Shown one piece after another: positions 16,316 to 26,900 of a DNA stretch of 64,000 nucleotides. How positions within the stretch are numbered: the first letter of the stretch is position 1; each line of letters starts with the position of its first letter. The position numbers were made by a program, and so were the translations under genes. Under the pieces are notes generated by a model. That model did no database searches, was not told where the DNA came from, and saw only the letters and a program-made list of their open reading frames with translations. This DNA comes from an uncultured Paracoccaceae bacterium (GTDB lineage: Bacteria > Pseudomonadota > Alphaproteobacteria > Rhodobacterales > Rhodobacteraceae), in assembly GCA_938005545.1 (NCBI GenBank), contig CALKXV010000016.1, forward strand, positions 1 through 64,000, given 5' to 3'.

Positions 16316-17363
16316 GAGCCTGAAGACTGACACGATCAACATCACCCCAGAAATCCTCGCTCTCATCGCCGAGATTGATGAGTTCAAGGGCGCATGGAAA
16401 GCGCTAGGGACATTGGCACCAGAGCGCTTGTCTGCCCTGCGCCGTGTGGCAACCATAGAAAGCATTGGCTCATCCACCCGGATCGAAGGTAGCAAGCTCT
16501 CAGACAGCGACGTCGACAAGCTGCTCTCAAATCTCGACATCCAACAATTTGAAACCCGGGACGAACAGGAAGTTGCGGGCTACGCCGAAACGATTGAGAC
16601 CGTCTTCGCAAGTGCGGATGTCATCACCCTTAGTGAAAATCACATCAAGCAACTTCACCGCGACCTGCTGCGTCATTCAACGAAGGACGAATGGCACCGT
16701 GGGGACTACAAAACCAACCCCAACCATGTCAGCGCCTTTGACGAGGACGGCGAAGAAATCGGTGTCGTGTTTGAAACCGCGTCCCCGTTTGAGACGCCGC
16801 GCCTGATGGCAGAGCTGATCGAATGGACCAACGCATCGTTGGAAGAAAAGTCACTCCACCCGCTTTTGGTGGCGGCGATCTTCGCCGTCGTATTTTTGGA
16901 AATCCACCCGTTTCAAGATGGCAATGGCCGTCTCTCGCGCATCCTAACAACGCTGCTCCTGATCCGCAGCGGCTATGAATATGTACCTTACAGTTCGCTT
17001 GAGAGCGTGATCGAGCAAAGCAAGGAAGGTTACTACCTTGCTCTGCGGCGAACCCAGGGCACCATCCGAACGGATGATCCCGATTGGCAGCCCTGGCTGA
17101 TCTTTTTCTTGCGTGCTCTGCAGCAACAAAAGGCAAGACTTGAAGTCAAAATGACCAGAGAAAAGCTGCTTCTCACCACGCTACCGCCTCTTAGCGTCGA
17201 AATAATCGACCTAGTCAAGAAGCATGGGCAACTCAAGATCGCGCAGATCGTCGAGCTAACCGGGGCTAACCGCAACACTGTGAAGAAGCACCTCGGCGAA
17301 CTCACAAAGGCCAGCCATCTTAGCAAGCAAGGCATTGGTAAAGGAACGGTTTATTCGGTTTGA
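16314..17363 (+). CDS. Fic family AMP-transferase with N-terminal inhibitory motif
   Basis: 349 residues from ATG 16314; an ATG at 16296 and a TTG at 16278 are in frame. It transfers AMP (or a related group) from a nucleotide onto protein hydroxyls. The catalytic motif HPFQDGNGRLSR at 198-209 has the essential histidine intact. The segment SSTRIEG at 53-59 is the (S/T)xxxE(G/N) inhibitory motif of class II Fic proteins, so the enzyme is self-inhibited. A C-terminal winged helix (LKIAQIVELTGANRNTVKKHLGEL) should bind DNA. Tandem repeats cover the promoter and start. It may be a regulator, or a toxin-like part of the neighbouring defence cluster. Confidence 0.88.
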   Translation: MSLKTDTINITPEILALIAEIDEFKGAWKALGTLAPERLSALRRVATIESIGSSTRIEGSKLSDSDVDKLLSNLDIQQFETRDEQEVAGYAETIETVFASADVITLSENHIKQLHRDLLRHSTKDEWHRGDYKTNPNHVSAFDEDGEEIGVVFETASPFETPRLMAELIEWTNASLEEKSLHPLLVAAIFAVVFLEIHPFQDGNGRLSRILTTLLLIRSGYEYVPYSSLESVIEQSKEGYYLALRRTQGTIRTDDPDWQPWLIFFLRALQQQKARLEVKMTREKLLLTTLPPLSVEIIDLVKKHGQLKIAQIVELTGANRNTVKKHLGELTKASHLSKQGIGKGTVYSV

Positions 17364-17585
17364 TGGAACCGGTCACTGCTGCGCTCGCAAACTGATCAAG
17401 AATCCGCTTGCAAAGCTGTCGATCGCGGAATGCTCAAAAATGATACAGCGCCGAGTCAGAAAACGAAACTTCCACTTGGTTCTGGTTGCTTGAACCGGGT
17501 CACCAAAGGTAAGGACCAATGAAGATGGTAAACATCTGAACCCACCGCTATTTTGTTATCGAGTCAATTGAAAGGCGAACAAAAA

Positions 17586-19421
17586 ATGAAGATTGCCAGA
17601 GTCCAAGTTGAAGAGGGCTTTCTGGACGGACTTGATCTACGTCTTTCTGGCGGCCTGAATACGATCATCGGTGCACGCGGAACCGGCAAGACGTCAATTG
17701 TGGAGTTGATTAGATTTGGCTTAGGAGGAGCATCGAACCTTTCGATGAACCAAGAACTCTCCGATCAACACGCGCGTGAAATCCTGGGAACCTCAGGTCG
17801 TGTTACGGTAACGCTTGAAACCAACGACGGACAATCGGTCGTTTGCTCACGCTCAGCGCAAGAACAAAATCCTCGCAAATCCGGGGAGTATCCTGATCCA
17901 ATTGTTTTTTCGCAAACCGAAATCGAAACGCTTGGCAAGTCCCCGTCTGGAAGGCTTAAGTTAATTGACCGCTTTGTGCCGGAAAATCCAGACAAAGTGG
18001 ATGAAGAAAGCATACACGCTTCGCGAATTTCTTCGTTAACTTCAGAGATATCCTACAAAACCAAAAACCTTAAAGAGTTGGAGGCGGAGTGGAATCAACT
18101 TCCTGAACTTCGGAAAGACCTTCGGGAAATGGAGTCCCGCGAGGAAGCCGTTAAAGAGTCATCCGAGCTGATGAGCAAGAACTATGAGGACCTAAAGTCC
18201 ATCAACTTTCGAATTTCGGAAAATTCAGTAGTTGAGGATCATCTGAAACGCATACTTGAAGTCTCGGGACGTAGGGTTTCCAGCCTAAGGGAATTGGAAC
18301 AAGAATGGTCGAAAGTCGTGAATCCCACTACATTTCATGACGAATTGGGGCCCGGAAACCAGCTTTTGGCTGACGCAATTGATGCGATCTCTGTAGCGAA
18401 GGACAAGTTATCGAAAGCAGACAAGTATTTCCGCGCAACTCGTGCAGCAAGAGAAGCCGATCGGCTCGTTCTCGAGGACGCTGCGCGAAGCCTTCGCGTC
18501 ACAATTGAAAGAGCCGAAGCGGGCTTTGGTGAGGTGTCGAGAAACGCTCAGAGATTGCGAGATAAGATCGCCCAATTGGATTCACTGAGTGCGCTTGTAG
18601 AACAAGAAAAGAGGTCCATTGCTCATCTACAAGAGGAGCGCAGCCAGCGGTTAGATGAGCTGACTGCTCTGAGATCGCGTCGCTTTGATGCCAGAACTGA
18701 AGTCGCTAAAAAATTGAATTCTAAGCTCGCGCCAGCAATAAAAATTGTTGTTGCGAACGGTGACGATACGGAAAGATACAAGGCCGAACTTGCAAGCCAG
18801 CTTAAGGGAAGCGGTTTGCGATATAGTGAACTGATCGGGCCACTGTCAGAGCTGATGGAGCCGAGAGAGTTAGTTGAGTGGGTCGAGGCGAATGATCACC
18901 AATCCTTGGCCGATGCCCTGGATGTCAGCCTTGATCGTGCCGTTCGATTGATCTCAGCTTTAGAAACTGTCGATCTGGGAAAGATCGCATCGTTCGACAT
19001 TGGAGACACTGTAGCGTTTTACCTTCGGGATGGTGCCGACGCCAAGCCGATTTCCGAGCTTTCTGTGGGGCAACGTTGCACAGTTGTGTTGCCGATTGTA
19101 CTTCAGATCACTGATACTGTTATTATTTTGGATCAACCTGAAGATCACATCGACAATGCTTTTATAGCCGAAACGTTGATCCGAGCGATCAAGGAAAGAG
19201 CCGGGGATAGCCAATTGCTTGTGACTACGCACAACGCAAATATCCCGGTTTTAGGGGAATCCCAGCAGGTCACGGTATTGGACTCCGATGGAAGGAGGGG
19301 ATTTGTATTATTCTCCCACAACCTGAAAGCAGGCGACGTTGTCGACGCAATTTCTTCTTTGATGGAAGGAGGCAAACAAGCCTTCGATGCGCGAGCAAAA
19401 TTCTATGAAGGTGAAGGGTAA
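17586..19421 (+). CDS. SMC/TrlF-like AAA ATPase, first gene of a three-gene signalling operon
   Basis: 611 residues from the ATG at 17586; the longer frame back to 17553 lacks a better start. Walker A GARGTGKT lies at 29-36, followed by a coiled-coil middle of about 330 residues. ABC-type signature SELSVGQR is at 490-497, Walker B VIILDQPEDHID near 512-523, and a switch region VTTHNANIPVLG near 548. This order is that of SMC/Rad50-like ATPases; the DQPED and HNANIPVLG segments recall the ATPase part of TrlF-type proteins. No nuclease or PHP domain is attached. It abuts the kinase gene at 19422 and is the likely sensor or DNA-engaging part. Confidence 0.85.
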   Translation: MKIARVQVEEGFLDGLDLRLSGGLNTIIGARGTGKTSIVELIRFGLGGASNLSMNQELSDQHAREILGTSGRVTVTLETNDGQSVVCSRSAQEQNPRKSGEYPDPIVFSQTEIETLGKSPSGRLKLIDRFVPENPDKVDEESIHASRISSLTSEISYKTKNLKELEAEWNQLPELRKDLREMESREEAVKESSELMSKNYEDLKSINFRISENSVVEDHLKRILEVSGRRVSSLRELEQEWSKVVNPTTFHDELGPGNQLLADAIDAISVAKDKLSKADKYFRATRAAREADRLVLEDAARSLRVTIERAEAGFGEVSRNAQRLRDKIAQLDSLSALVEQEKRSIAHLQEERSQRLDELTALRSRRFDARTEVAKKLNSKLAPAIKIVVANGDDTERYKAELASQLKGSGLRYSELIGPLSELMEPRELVEWVEANDHQSLADALDVSLDRAVRLISALETVDLGKIASFDIGDTVAFYLRDGADAKPISELSVGQRCTVVLPIVLQITDTVIILDQPEDHIDNAFIAETLIRAIKERAGDSQLLVTTHNANIPVLGESQQVTVLDSDGRRGFVLFSHNLKAGDVVDAISSLMEGGKQAFDARAKFYEGEG

Positions 19422-20306
19422 GTGGATCGAGACGAAGCGATTGCCGCGCTTGGCTCCGATGAGCCGAAAGTGAGGACACGGGCAGCGCGCGTTTTAGGAC
19501 GATACAACGATCGTGAAGCGCTAGAAGCTCTACAGCGCGCCCTTGCGGTGGAGCGAGTAGCCTTCCTCAGGCGACTAATTCCCGCTTCAATTGAAAGGAT
19601 CAAGTCTACGGCTCAATCTAGGGAACCTGCTGTCTCGGAAGAGCGCGAAGTGAACAGCATATCTTCAGAAGGTCAGTACCAAAAAGCGGTCCACTTTGTT
19701 TCAGGGCTACTGTTGCATGAGATTTCATCCAAGGTTGGTCTGTTGAAATATTCAGCTCAGAAGGAAGTAGCTGACTACAAAGATAGCGATACCAGATCAA
19801 ATCTCTTAAGACTAGACGCCGTAATAGCTGGAATCAACTCGCTTAGAGATGCTTCCGTTTCAAAGTCAATGGAGTTTTTTAATGTGAAGGCTTTTCTAGA
19901 GGCCGCCCGGGACGACGTTGTTCCAACTGACGCGATAAGACTCTACTTTGATGGATCGTCGGGGTTAGAAATGGAAGGTGATATAAATTTACTGAATCTA
20001 GCTTTTTGTAACGGCTTAAAGAATGCTGTTGAAGCAGCTGTGATAACGGGAAATCCCGAGCCAATTATCGTTTCTTGGGGCCAGACTGAAATCGAAAACT
20101 ACATCACGATTTTGGATGAAGGGGACGGAATTGAGGGACCGCAGGAAGCAGCGTTCGAGATCGGAAAAACAAACAAGAAAGGACACTCCGGATTTGGTCT
20201 CGCGATCGCTAGAATGGCTATGACCACTATGCTCGGAACCGTCAACCTCTATCCAGCGCGACTTGGCGGAATGCGCTTTGACATTAGGTGGCCCAAAAAT
20301 GGCTAG
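19422..20306 (+). CDS. Cytosolic histidine kinase with N-terminal HEAT-like repeats
   Basis: 294 residues from a GTG directly after the ATPase stop. Residues 1-60 (VRTRAARVLGRYNDREALEAL) look like one or two HEAT repeats for protein contact. H99 in LLLHEISSKVG is a typical H-box phosphoacceptor. The GHKL ATPase region has the N-box NGLKNAVEAA (197-206), G1 DEGDG (232-236) and G2 GHSGFGL (254-260). There are no membrane or PAS domains, so the input is likely the ATPase partner. The last 8 bases overlap the response-regulator start, giving a one-to-one kinase-regulator pair. Confidence 0.88.
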   Translation: MDRDEAIAALGSDEPKVRTRAARVLGRYNDREALEALQRALAVERVAFLRRLIPASIERIKSTAQSREPAVSEEREVNSISSEGQYQKAVHFVSGLLLHEISSKVGLLKYSAQKEVADYKDSDTRSNLLRLDAVIAGINSLRDASVSKSMEFFNVKAFLEAARDDVVPTDAIRLYFDGSSGLEMEGDINLLNLAFCNGLKNAVEAAVITGNPEPIIVSWGQTEIENYITILDEGDGIEGPQEAAFEIGKTNKKGHSGFGLAIARMAMTTMLGTVNLYPARLGGMRFDIRWPKNG

Positions 20307-21720
20307 GTTTCTAATCGTTGAGGACGAGGAAGTATTTTTTGATAGTATCCAAGAGGCGATTCATGAGACTGGATTTGATTGTGAAATCACTTGGGCTCGA
20401 AGCAAAGATACGGCGATCTTGGAGGCAGAGCGTCAGTTTTTCGACCTGACTATTTTAGATCAGAAAATTCCCACCATTGACGGAGCTTTGGACGCGCACG
20501 TAGACCATGGCAGGGCAGTGTGGGACGCGATATTTGAGTGTTCGCCCGGCATGCCGGTTTTAATTCTTACTGCACTTAGTGCGGACGACATGATTGATAC
20601 GGTCGTCAGAAGGAACGAAAACCAGCGTATATGGGGCGGCAGCAAGAAATTTCCGACGGTCGATCACCTCAGAAAGAGCGACTTCGATAGGTTTCCCGCC
20701 AAGATCAAAGCCTACATTACCGCAGTTGAAGCCTTGAGAGATGTCGAGCTCCAGCTACCAACTGGTTTTGAGTTTGAAGAGCAACACAGACGCCTTTGTG
20801 CGCTCTTCGCTCGTCGAATTGGTGGCGTAAGATGCGAAGTGAGGCGATTGAGCGGAGGACTATCCGGAAGTGCGGTGTATCGTGTCATGGTCTTCGACAC
20901 CAATGGTGCTAGAATCCAAAATGCAGTCTTAAAGATCGGGTCGAAGCAGATGGTTCAGATCGAACGGGAAAACCTGCAACTAATGGATAGGTTGACTGCA
21001 GCTGCTACTCCACGATTTCTTGAGACCCTGTATTTCGGGGCTAAGGACGCAGCTGCAATAGCTTACCAGCTGGCGGATGGTTACGAACGAAATGCTTTTG
21101 ACGTATTGGGTGGCCGGCATGATGCACTGCCGAAGGCGCTTAGAGGCATTACAGAGCAACGGCAAAACTGGGTCGCCGCAACGTCTGAGAAGAGAGTCAC
21201 GGTTGCTGACATTCGAAGGCTCGTGCTTTCCGATGAGAACGTCGAAACTATCATCTCGAAATTCGGATTGGACTGGATCAAAGGGTTCGAAGCCAGGGAG
21301 ACTCAAGTGCATTGGGGCTGCATTCATGGCGATTTGCATGGCGAGAATATACTCTTGAACGACGAACTCGTCCCCGTCTTCATCGACTACGGCGATGTAA
21401 AGGAAGGCCCGATTGCCCTTGATTGGATGACTTTAGAGTTTTCCACGCTTTTTCATCCAGGCGCGCCTTCGTTTGAAGTAACCACGACTGAGCGCGTTAA
21501 GCCTGAGAGATGGGGTGACGCTGAGGGGTATTGCGAATTGCCGAACTTGAAAACCTTCGTATCCGAATGTCGAAAATGTGCACAAGATGAGGGCTTGTAT
21601 CAACGTGAGCTTGTTGCGTCTGGGTACTCTTATGTTCTTCGTCAACTGAAGTACGAAGATTCCGACAAGGAGCTAGCGATCGCCTTGCTTGAAAGACTAC
21701 GAACTATTTTCGACGAATAG
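20299..21720 (+). CDS. Response regulator receiver fused to APH-fold kinase
   Basis: 473 residues from the ATG at 20299, which overlaps the histidine kinase stop. The receiver domain (1-120) has acidic residues E8/D9, phosphoacceptor D54 (LTILDQKIP), T91 and K116/K117. Residues ~180-470 form an aminoglycoside/choline-kinase-like fold. G186-G190 is the nucleotide loop, K212 and E224 are the likely Lys-Glu pair, HGDLHGEN at 343-350 is the catalytic loop, and IDYGD (362-366) is the metal site. All key residues look intact, so it should be an active phosphotransferase gated by phosphorylation. The substrate is unknown. It may belong to the kinase-like domains reported in ternary conflict systems (TCAD9, from memory, unverified). 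Confidence 0.85.
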   Translation: MARFLIVEDEEVFFDSIQEAIHETGFDCEITWARSKDTAILEAERQFFDLTILDQKIPTIDGALDAHVDHGRAVWDAIFECSPGMPVLILTALSADDMIDTVVRRNENQRIWGGSKKFPTVDHLRKSDFDRFPAKIKAYITAVEALRDVELQLPTGFEFEEQHRRLCALFARRIGGVRCEVRRLSGGLSGSAVYRVMVFDTNGARIQNAVLKIGSKQMVQIERENLQLMDRLTAAATPRFLETLYFGAKDAAAIAYQLADGYERNAFDVLGGRHDALPKALRGITEQRQNWVAATSEKRVTVADIRRLVLSDENVETIISKFGLDWIKGFEARETQVHWGCIHGDLHGENILLNDELVPVFIDYGDVKEGPIALDWMTLEFSTLFHPGAPSFEVTTTERVKPERWGDAEGYCELPNLKTFVSECRKCAQDEGLYQRELVASGYSYVLRQLKYEDSDKELAIALLERLRTIFDE

Positions 21721-22136
21721 AGTTATTTGAACTTCTAAAATCGCTCACATACGGTAACTGGAACGTATTGATCTAGCGACAGGAGGAAAACACATCGATT
21801 ACATCGACAGGCCAATCGATCCGGCCATTGTAAACTGGTGCAACTCTGGTGCCGACAGGTGGACGGCGGTCATCCGAGAGCAACGAAATAGCCCGTGGAT
21901 CGGCGTGCGGCCTGCAAATCAGTGAATAAACAGCGCCTACACCGGACGCTTACCACATACGTAATTCGTCAATCGACGTACTCCAAATGTTTGAGCGATC
22001 TCAGCGATGTATCGATGATTTTGCCCACGCCTCCTCCTGTATCAGCGATGTATTGGCGGGGTAAACATCTTTGAAACCATCACGGAGACACAAGACTAAA
22101 CAATCGAATGGCTCTGAATTCTTAACCAGTCGAAAC
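21721..22136. other. Gap between convergent operons
   Basis: About 415 bases with no credible gene. The sequence GATCTCAGCGATGTATCGATG at about 21998 has a partial copy (ATCAGCGATGTATTGG) at about 22040, a short direct repeat. No clear terminator with a T-tract is visible for either neighbour. Confidence 0.4.
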
Positions 22137-23513
22137 CTAAGTTAAGCGAACCCTGCCGATTCCGTGGTTTGCGGGGTCTCGCTCGATTCCGGTTTCGCGA
22201 TACCAGTCAGCGACGGCGCGATGAAGTTTGCCCGCCACTTTTTCCGACTTTCGACGACCGCGCTTGGTTTCAGGGCCAAGCTTCTTCAAGTATTCATTCA
22301 ATCGCGCTTTTTCGTAGTCAAAAACAGTCAATATTTCACCTTCGTGGAACGTTGTGAACAACCTATCTCGATAGACCACAAGTTTACCCTTGTGCTCTAC
22401 TATGATCTTTGCATCCTGAAGCTTCTCAGCACATGCGATTACATCTACGTTTTGACGGTTTGCCCAAGTGGCAAGGCAAGTATCTACGGAATCTGTTGGC
22501 CCCGACAGCTGCAAGGCTCTTAGAAGTTTCCATTCCGCCAAAGAAAACACTTTGGGCTTCCAGTCAATTTCACCCTGCGTTGCTTGCTCTACACCGTACA
22601 CTTGAAATGCATACTCAACTCCAAGCTCCTCTGGTACAGGTTCGAAGAGCCGCGCGGCCAATAGGACTGACTTTTTCTTCCGACCAATCTCTTCATCAAA
22701 TGGAAATGGGAGGTCAAAGTCAGACGCGAAACGATACCAGATAAGCTCTATCAATTGTCGTAATGGATTTTCCGTTGTCGAGCCAATAAGTGGCCAGTAT
22801 CCATTGCCATCCATTTCACCGAGATAGGGATGACCATTGAAACGTATCAATGAGCTGGACCCGCAAACTATCAAATGTGGGAATTCGCTGGGAGATATGG
22901 GAGGTCGTTTGTGTAATAAATTCTTCTCAAAATGCTTGACATATGCTCGGCGTAGCCCTTCTTCTGAATTGTAGCCTTCGTATCCAAAAACCACTCTGAT
23001 CGGAGCATGATTTTCGTAGCCAAAGTAGTCCAAGAGCGAATTGTCAACCAAACTTCCGGACGGTGAACGCCCTGTCATTTCGACAAATCGAAGGCCGCGA
23101 ACCTCGTCTATGACCCCATCCATTGCCAAATATTGGTTGAAGGCGGAATAAACGCTTTCGAGTGTTAAATGAGAATCATATAATTCTCTCCCAAACAGAA
23201 CCTTCTTGATTTCGAAAACGGCCAAAACATCCTTAACCTGCCACTTGAAAGATGTTGTGTAAGGTATTTGGTTACCCTCACCTTTCACAAGCATACAGTC
23301 AATTTGCTTACTTAAACGTTTGTCTGGAAACTCGACAAATCCTTCAACTATCTGCAGTTTGAGTCCCTTTGGAACCATTGCTTCAAGAATCGTGCGAGAG
23401 AGACCTTCGTACATAGACCCTATGGTCGGCGCGTGACTAATGTTTTGCTTTAGCAACTCCTTGTGCTCGAACTCCTGAATGGCTCTCAGAATGGCCGCGA
23501 AGTTTGCCAGCAT
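22137..23513 (-). CDS. DUF6602-like protein, probable PD-(D/E)XK nuclease
   Basis: A 458-residue protein. The N-terminal 200 residues resemble the DUF6602 family (HAPTIGSMYEGLSRTILE, then KQIDCMLVKGEGNQIPYTT and DVLAVFEIKK). E36, D72, E101 and K103 are spaced as in PD-(D/E)XK nucleases, with FEIKK giving the ExK. The middle and C-terminus are unfamiliar, and the last 35 residues are very basic (GPETKRGRRKSEK), suggesting nucleic-acid binding. It stands alone between the signalling operon and the ankyrin NTPase. DUF6602 genes are often found in mobile or defence contexts; nuclease activity here is inferred from the motif only. Confidence 0.65.
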   Translation of the reverse strand: MLANFAAILRAIQEFEHKELLKQNISHAPTIGSMYEGLSRTILEAMVPKGLKLQIVEGFVEFPDKRLSKQIDCMLVKGEGNQIPYTTSFKWQVKDVLAVFEIKKVLFGRELYDSHLTLESVYSAFNQYLAMDGVIDEVRGLRFVEMTGRSPSGSLVDNSLLDYFGYENHAPIRVVFGYEGYNSEEGLRRAYVKHFEKNLLHKRPPISPSEFPHLIVCGSSSLIRFNGHPYLGEMDGNGYWPLIGSTTENPLRQLIELIWYRFASDFDLPFPFDEEIGRKKKSVLLAARLFEPVPEELGVEYAFQVYGVEQATQGEIDWKPKVFSLAEWKLLRALQLSGPTDSVDTCLATWANRQNVDVIACAEKLQDAKIIVEHKGKLVVYRDRLFTTFHEGEILTVFDYEKARLNEYLKKLGPETKRGRRKSEKVAGKLHRAVADWYRETGIERDPANHGIGRVRLT

Positions 23514-23962
23514 TCCAAAACTCCCTTTAAGTGTTCATCAGGTGCCCGTTCGGTGAAGCCGCTCTGTTGCGGTATCGAAGGTCTCCGTTGTGCCGCCGTG
23601 GCAGCATAGCGCCAACGCAATAGCTGGTCGAGCTGGTTGATTTTATGGTCAACGATCTACACAAGAACCCGAGTCCGCCAAGTTGTGGGTCAACTTTGTT
23701 AGTCTTGGCCTGCTATGACCTGGGCATGATGTTGCGTGAAACACGAATTTCATGCTTGGGGAGACCGCTTAGCCACACCTCGAAATTCGGTTGAGGTACG
23801 TCAGCAATAGATAGAAGGTCGACTGAGGGGGATTAAACGGGGGCCATGCCCCCTTTGCAAGAGGGTCACGTATTACGGGACACAGCTTGCCTCTTACTAT
23901 TTTCGACTTAGCCAAGCTTTGTATGACATTGAGACATCCGGTCTTGATTGACGTAAACAGTG
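23514..23962. other. Intergenic region with a GC-rich hairpin
   Basis: 450 bases without a convincing ORF between two leftward genes. It should contain the promoter of the DUF6602-like gene. The only clear element is the hairpin at 23839-23853, listed separately. Confidence 0.4.
23839..23853 (-). terminator. Possible terminator of the ankyrin NTPase gene
   Basis: GGGGGC (23839-23844) and GCCCCC (23848-23853) form a 6-bp stem around CAT. Read leftwards it is followed by CGTTTAAT, a short T-rich tail, about 110 bases after the NTPase stop. AAA and TTT on the outside extend the stem. The tail is weak, so this is tentative. Confidence 0.4.
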
Positions 23963-26900
23963 TTATTTTTTGAGCCGTAGGAAACGAACTAATCTTGCGA
24001 GCCGATCAGCAACAAACAGCCTCAGCCAAACTGCTTTGAGACGGAAAAAGAAACATACAAAATGGAACTTTCCGATGGCGAACCTATAGAGTGCTGGTCG
24101 CCTTATCAAAGCTATTGCCTCAAGGTCGCCCTGGTCCGCCAAGAATCTTAGCACGCTGTCCTGCTCGGCCAAATTCGCCAACTTGGCCTCAGAAAGTCCG
24201 GCGACCATGTTCTTATCGAACAGTGCGTCATGTTCAGAAAGATATTCAGTAATTTGGACGTGCCCCCTCTCAATGGCTATCGCGGCGGCTGTCAAACCAT
24301 CCTTTCGTTTCGAGGTTAGGCAAGCGCCGTTCTCATGCAAAAACTCCAGAATCTCGAGCTTGTCCCATTGGCATGCCTCCATCACGGGTGACCACCCATC
24401 GTTTGTCGTTTCAAGAATGTTGATTCCATGATCCTTGAGTACGCGGAGGACGTCGACGTGGCCATGTGAAATGGCGACAATTGCGGCGGTTCGACCGTCC
24501 TTTGCTACGGCGGCCAAATCGACTCCTTGTTGCGCAAGTATCGGAAGCAACTTGTGACTGCCCCAGCAACTGGCCAAGATCGCAAGATCCCAACCGTGCT
24601 TGTCGCGCTCGTCGAATTTAACGCCAGCGTCAATGAGGACCGCCAATATGTTTGGGTGCCCATTCTGACATGCAAAGTGCGCCACAGACTCTGCAGAGTA
24701 ACGAACATCCTTAGGCTTGATGCCGTTATCGAACAGAAACTGCAGCACTTCGCCATGTCCACCGGAAATTGCGGCGACTGCGGCTGACCAGCCGTGTTTG
24801 TTCTTTTTCCTTAGGTTCTCACCATTGGACTGCAAGAATCTCAAGACTTCTAAGTGGCCATTTGAGCTAGCCAACATAGCAGCCGTCGAATTGTGCTTTG
24901 AATGCCGCCTTAGCGATGCACCTTGCTCCAACAAGAACTTCAAAACGCCCAAATTTCCATCTTCACATGCAATCAACGCGCATGTCCTACCATTTCTGTC
25001 TCTGGCGTTGATTTTCTCGCGCAAATAGGGATGCAGCGTCCTTAGTGATCTTAGTCCCCCGCCCTGAAAGATCAAAACACGGGCAAGCGGTCGAAACATG
25101 CCATCGCGCACATGGGCCTCAATTAGGTGTGCAAGGGACTTCAGTTCCGTTTCGGAGCATAGATTTGGAAACATACCAACAAATTCAATTGCAGATTCAA
25201 TCTCCTTCGCAACTCCAAGCTCTGGATCAAGGCAAAAAAGAGCACTTAAGTCGTACTCTGCACCAACACAATCAATGAGCATTTGAAAGTGATTTGCAGC
25301 ATTCGTTCCACTGATTGTAGAACCTGCATGCCTAGCTGCTTTAAGAAGCGCTCGTGTCACGTCCGTTATTGCCTGATTCATCAGCAGTCGGATTGATACA
25401 TCAGGCGATATTTTTATAACTTTGATCAAGGTAAAAAGCGCGGTCCAAAGTTCCGCGACTTCTTCTTGTGTCGCGTCATCTGCGCTCAGGTTATGCAATA
25501 GTCGACGCAAAACGCTGGTGAATTGGTAGCTCGAAATGCGTGCATAACTATCCGAATTTTCGAATAAAAGTGAATTTAATAACTCCATTGAAGGTTGCTT
25601 GTCAAATATCTCGGAAAGATACTTGAGAAGAAATGTTTCTCCCAAAATATCTGGTAGAAATTCTGGAATTAGATAATTGTCATCTGAGGAAACAACTCTG
25701 CAAGCAATCTGGCGAACATCCTCGTGTTGCGAGGGATGATAGTCGCGGACCTGCGCCAAATGGAGGCCCCGGCGAAGGGTTGCGGCAGAGACTAAGGCCC
25801 CTGCAAATAATCCCTTTTTCTCCCGGTTGCTTCCTGGAGCGTGGCCCGCCCAAGGAAGTCTGTCAGGATTCTTGAAATAGTAGGAAATCAAGTCTCGACG
25901 AGACCATTTCGAGAAGTCCGGCGAACCGCTAGCGTTGCGAATGACTTGACCAAGCAACGCCGCGAAGAGCGGATGCCGTACAACGTCGCGGCCTCCCTGC
26001 GACTCCAGTTGCTCTTGCCCCATCCGCTCTAAATGCAGATAGGCCTTTTCAACCTCGGTATCTTCGATCGATAGTACTTGCTGCTGACCAACGCTTGCGG
26101 CAGCGGCGACCACATGTTTCAATAGTTTGGATGTATCGTCCTGGCCTTCAAGTAAAATCGGCTTCTCAATGTATTGGGCTTTGAAACTCTCCGCGACCGA
26201 TGCATGACCACTTGCTAATTCACGCCAAAAAAAGTCGTTTTGCAGAATGTCCGGCATCACGTGGTCTACCACGATCAACCGGACTTTGTGCCCTGGCGCA
26301 GCAACACCTGTTCTGCTTGCCGCTTGATTGCGGGCCTTGTGCGCAATCGTCTTAACTACCTCATCGAATGCGTATGTGTAGTCGATGGCGATTAGAGTGT
26401 CGTTCTCGATGTCCCAGCGTTGCCAAGGAACTGGGTCACGCGCGTTTTCCATTCGCTTGCCAGAGACGACAATCCCAGCCTCCCACTTGGTCTCAAAAAG
26501 TGTTGCGACATAGGGCTTCATCCATTCGGAAATCAGTCTGGTTTTTCCCGCGCCTGACGGACCGATCACTGGCATGATCCGAAAGTTACCTGGGGCCCTC
26601 ATAAACGCGTTAAGGCGGTCCATTTCTGCTTGGCGTCCCTCGAGGGGAATGGTTGTGTGGTTGTGGGGATCAAGCCAGATGCTGTGGTCCTTGTTTTCGG
26701 CCAGAGTTCTCTCGACCTCCTTGCTCAGGTGATAGGGTGGGTAGATCATCGGCGCTGACGGATCGGGGACTTCACGGAAAATGTCCGGGTCGTGGATGAA
26801 CACGGGATTGTTGAATAGCCTGTCCTCGCCAAGGCTCAAAAGTTTTTGATCCAGCTTGTGCGCAATCTCTAAATCTTCCGCCGTGTGATACATGTGCGTG

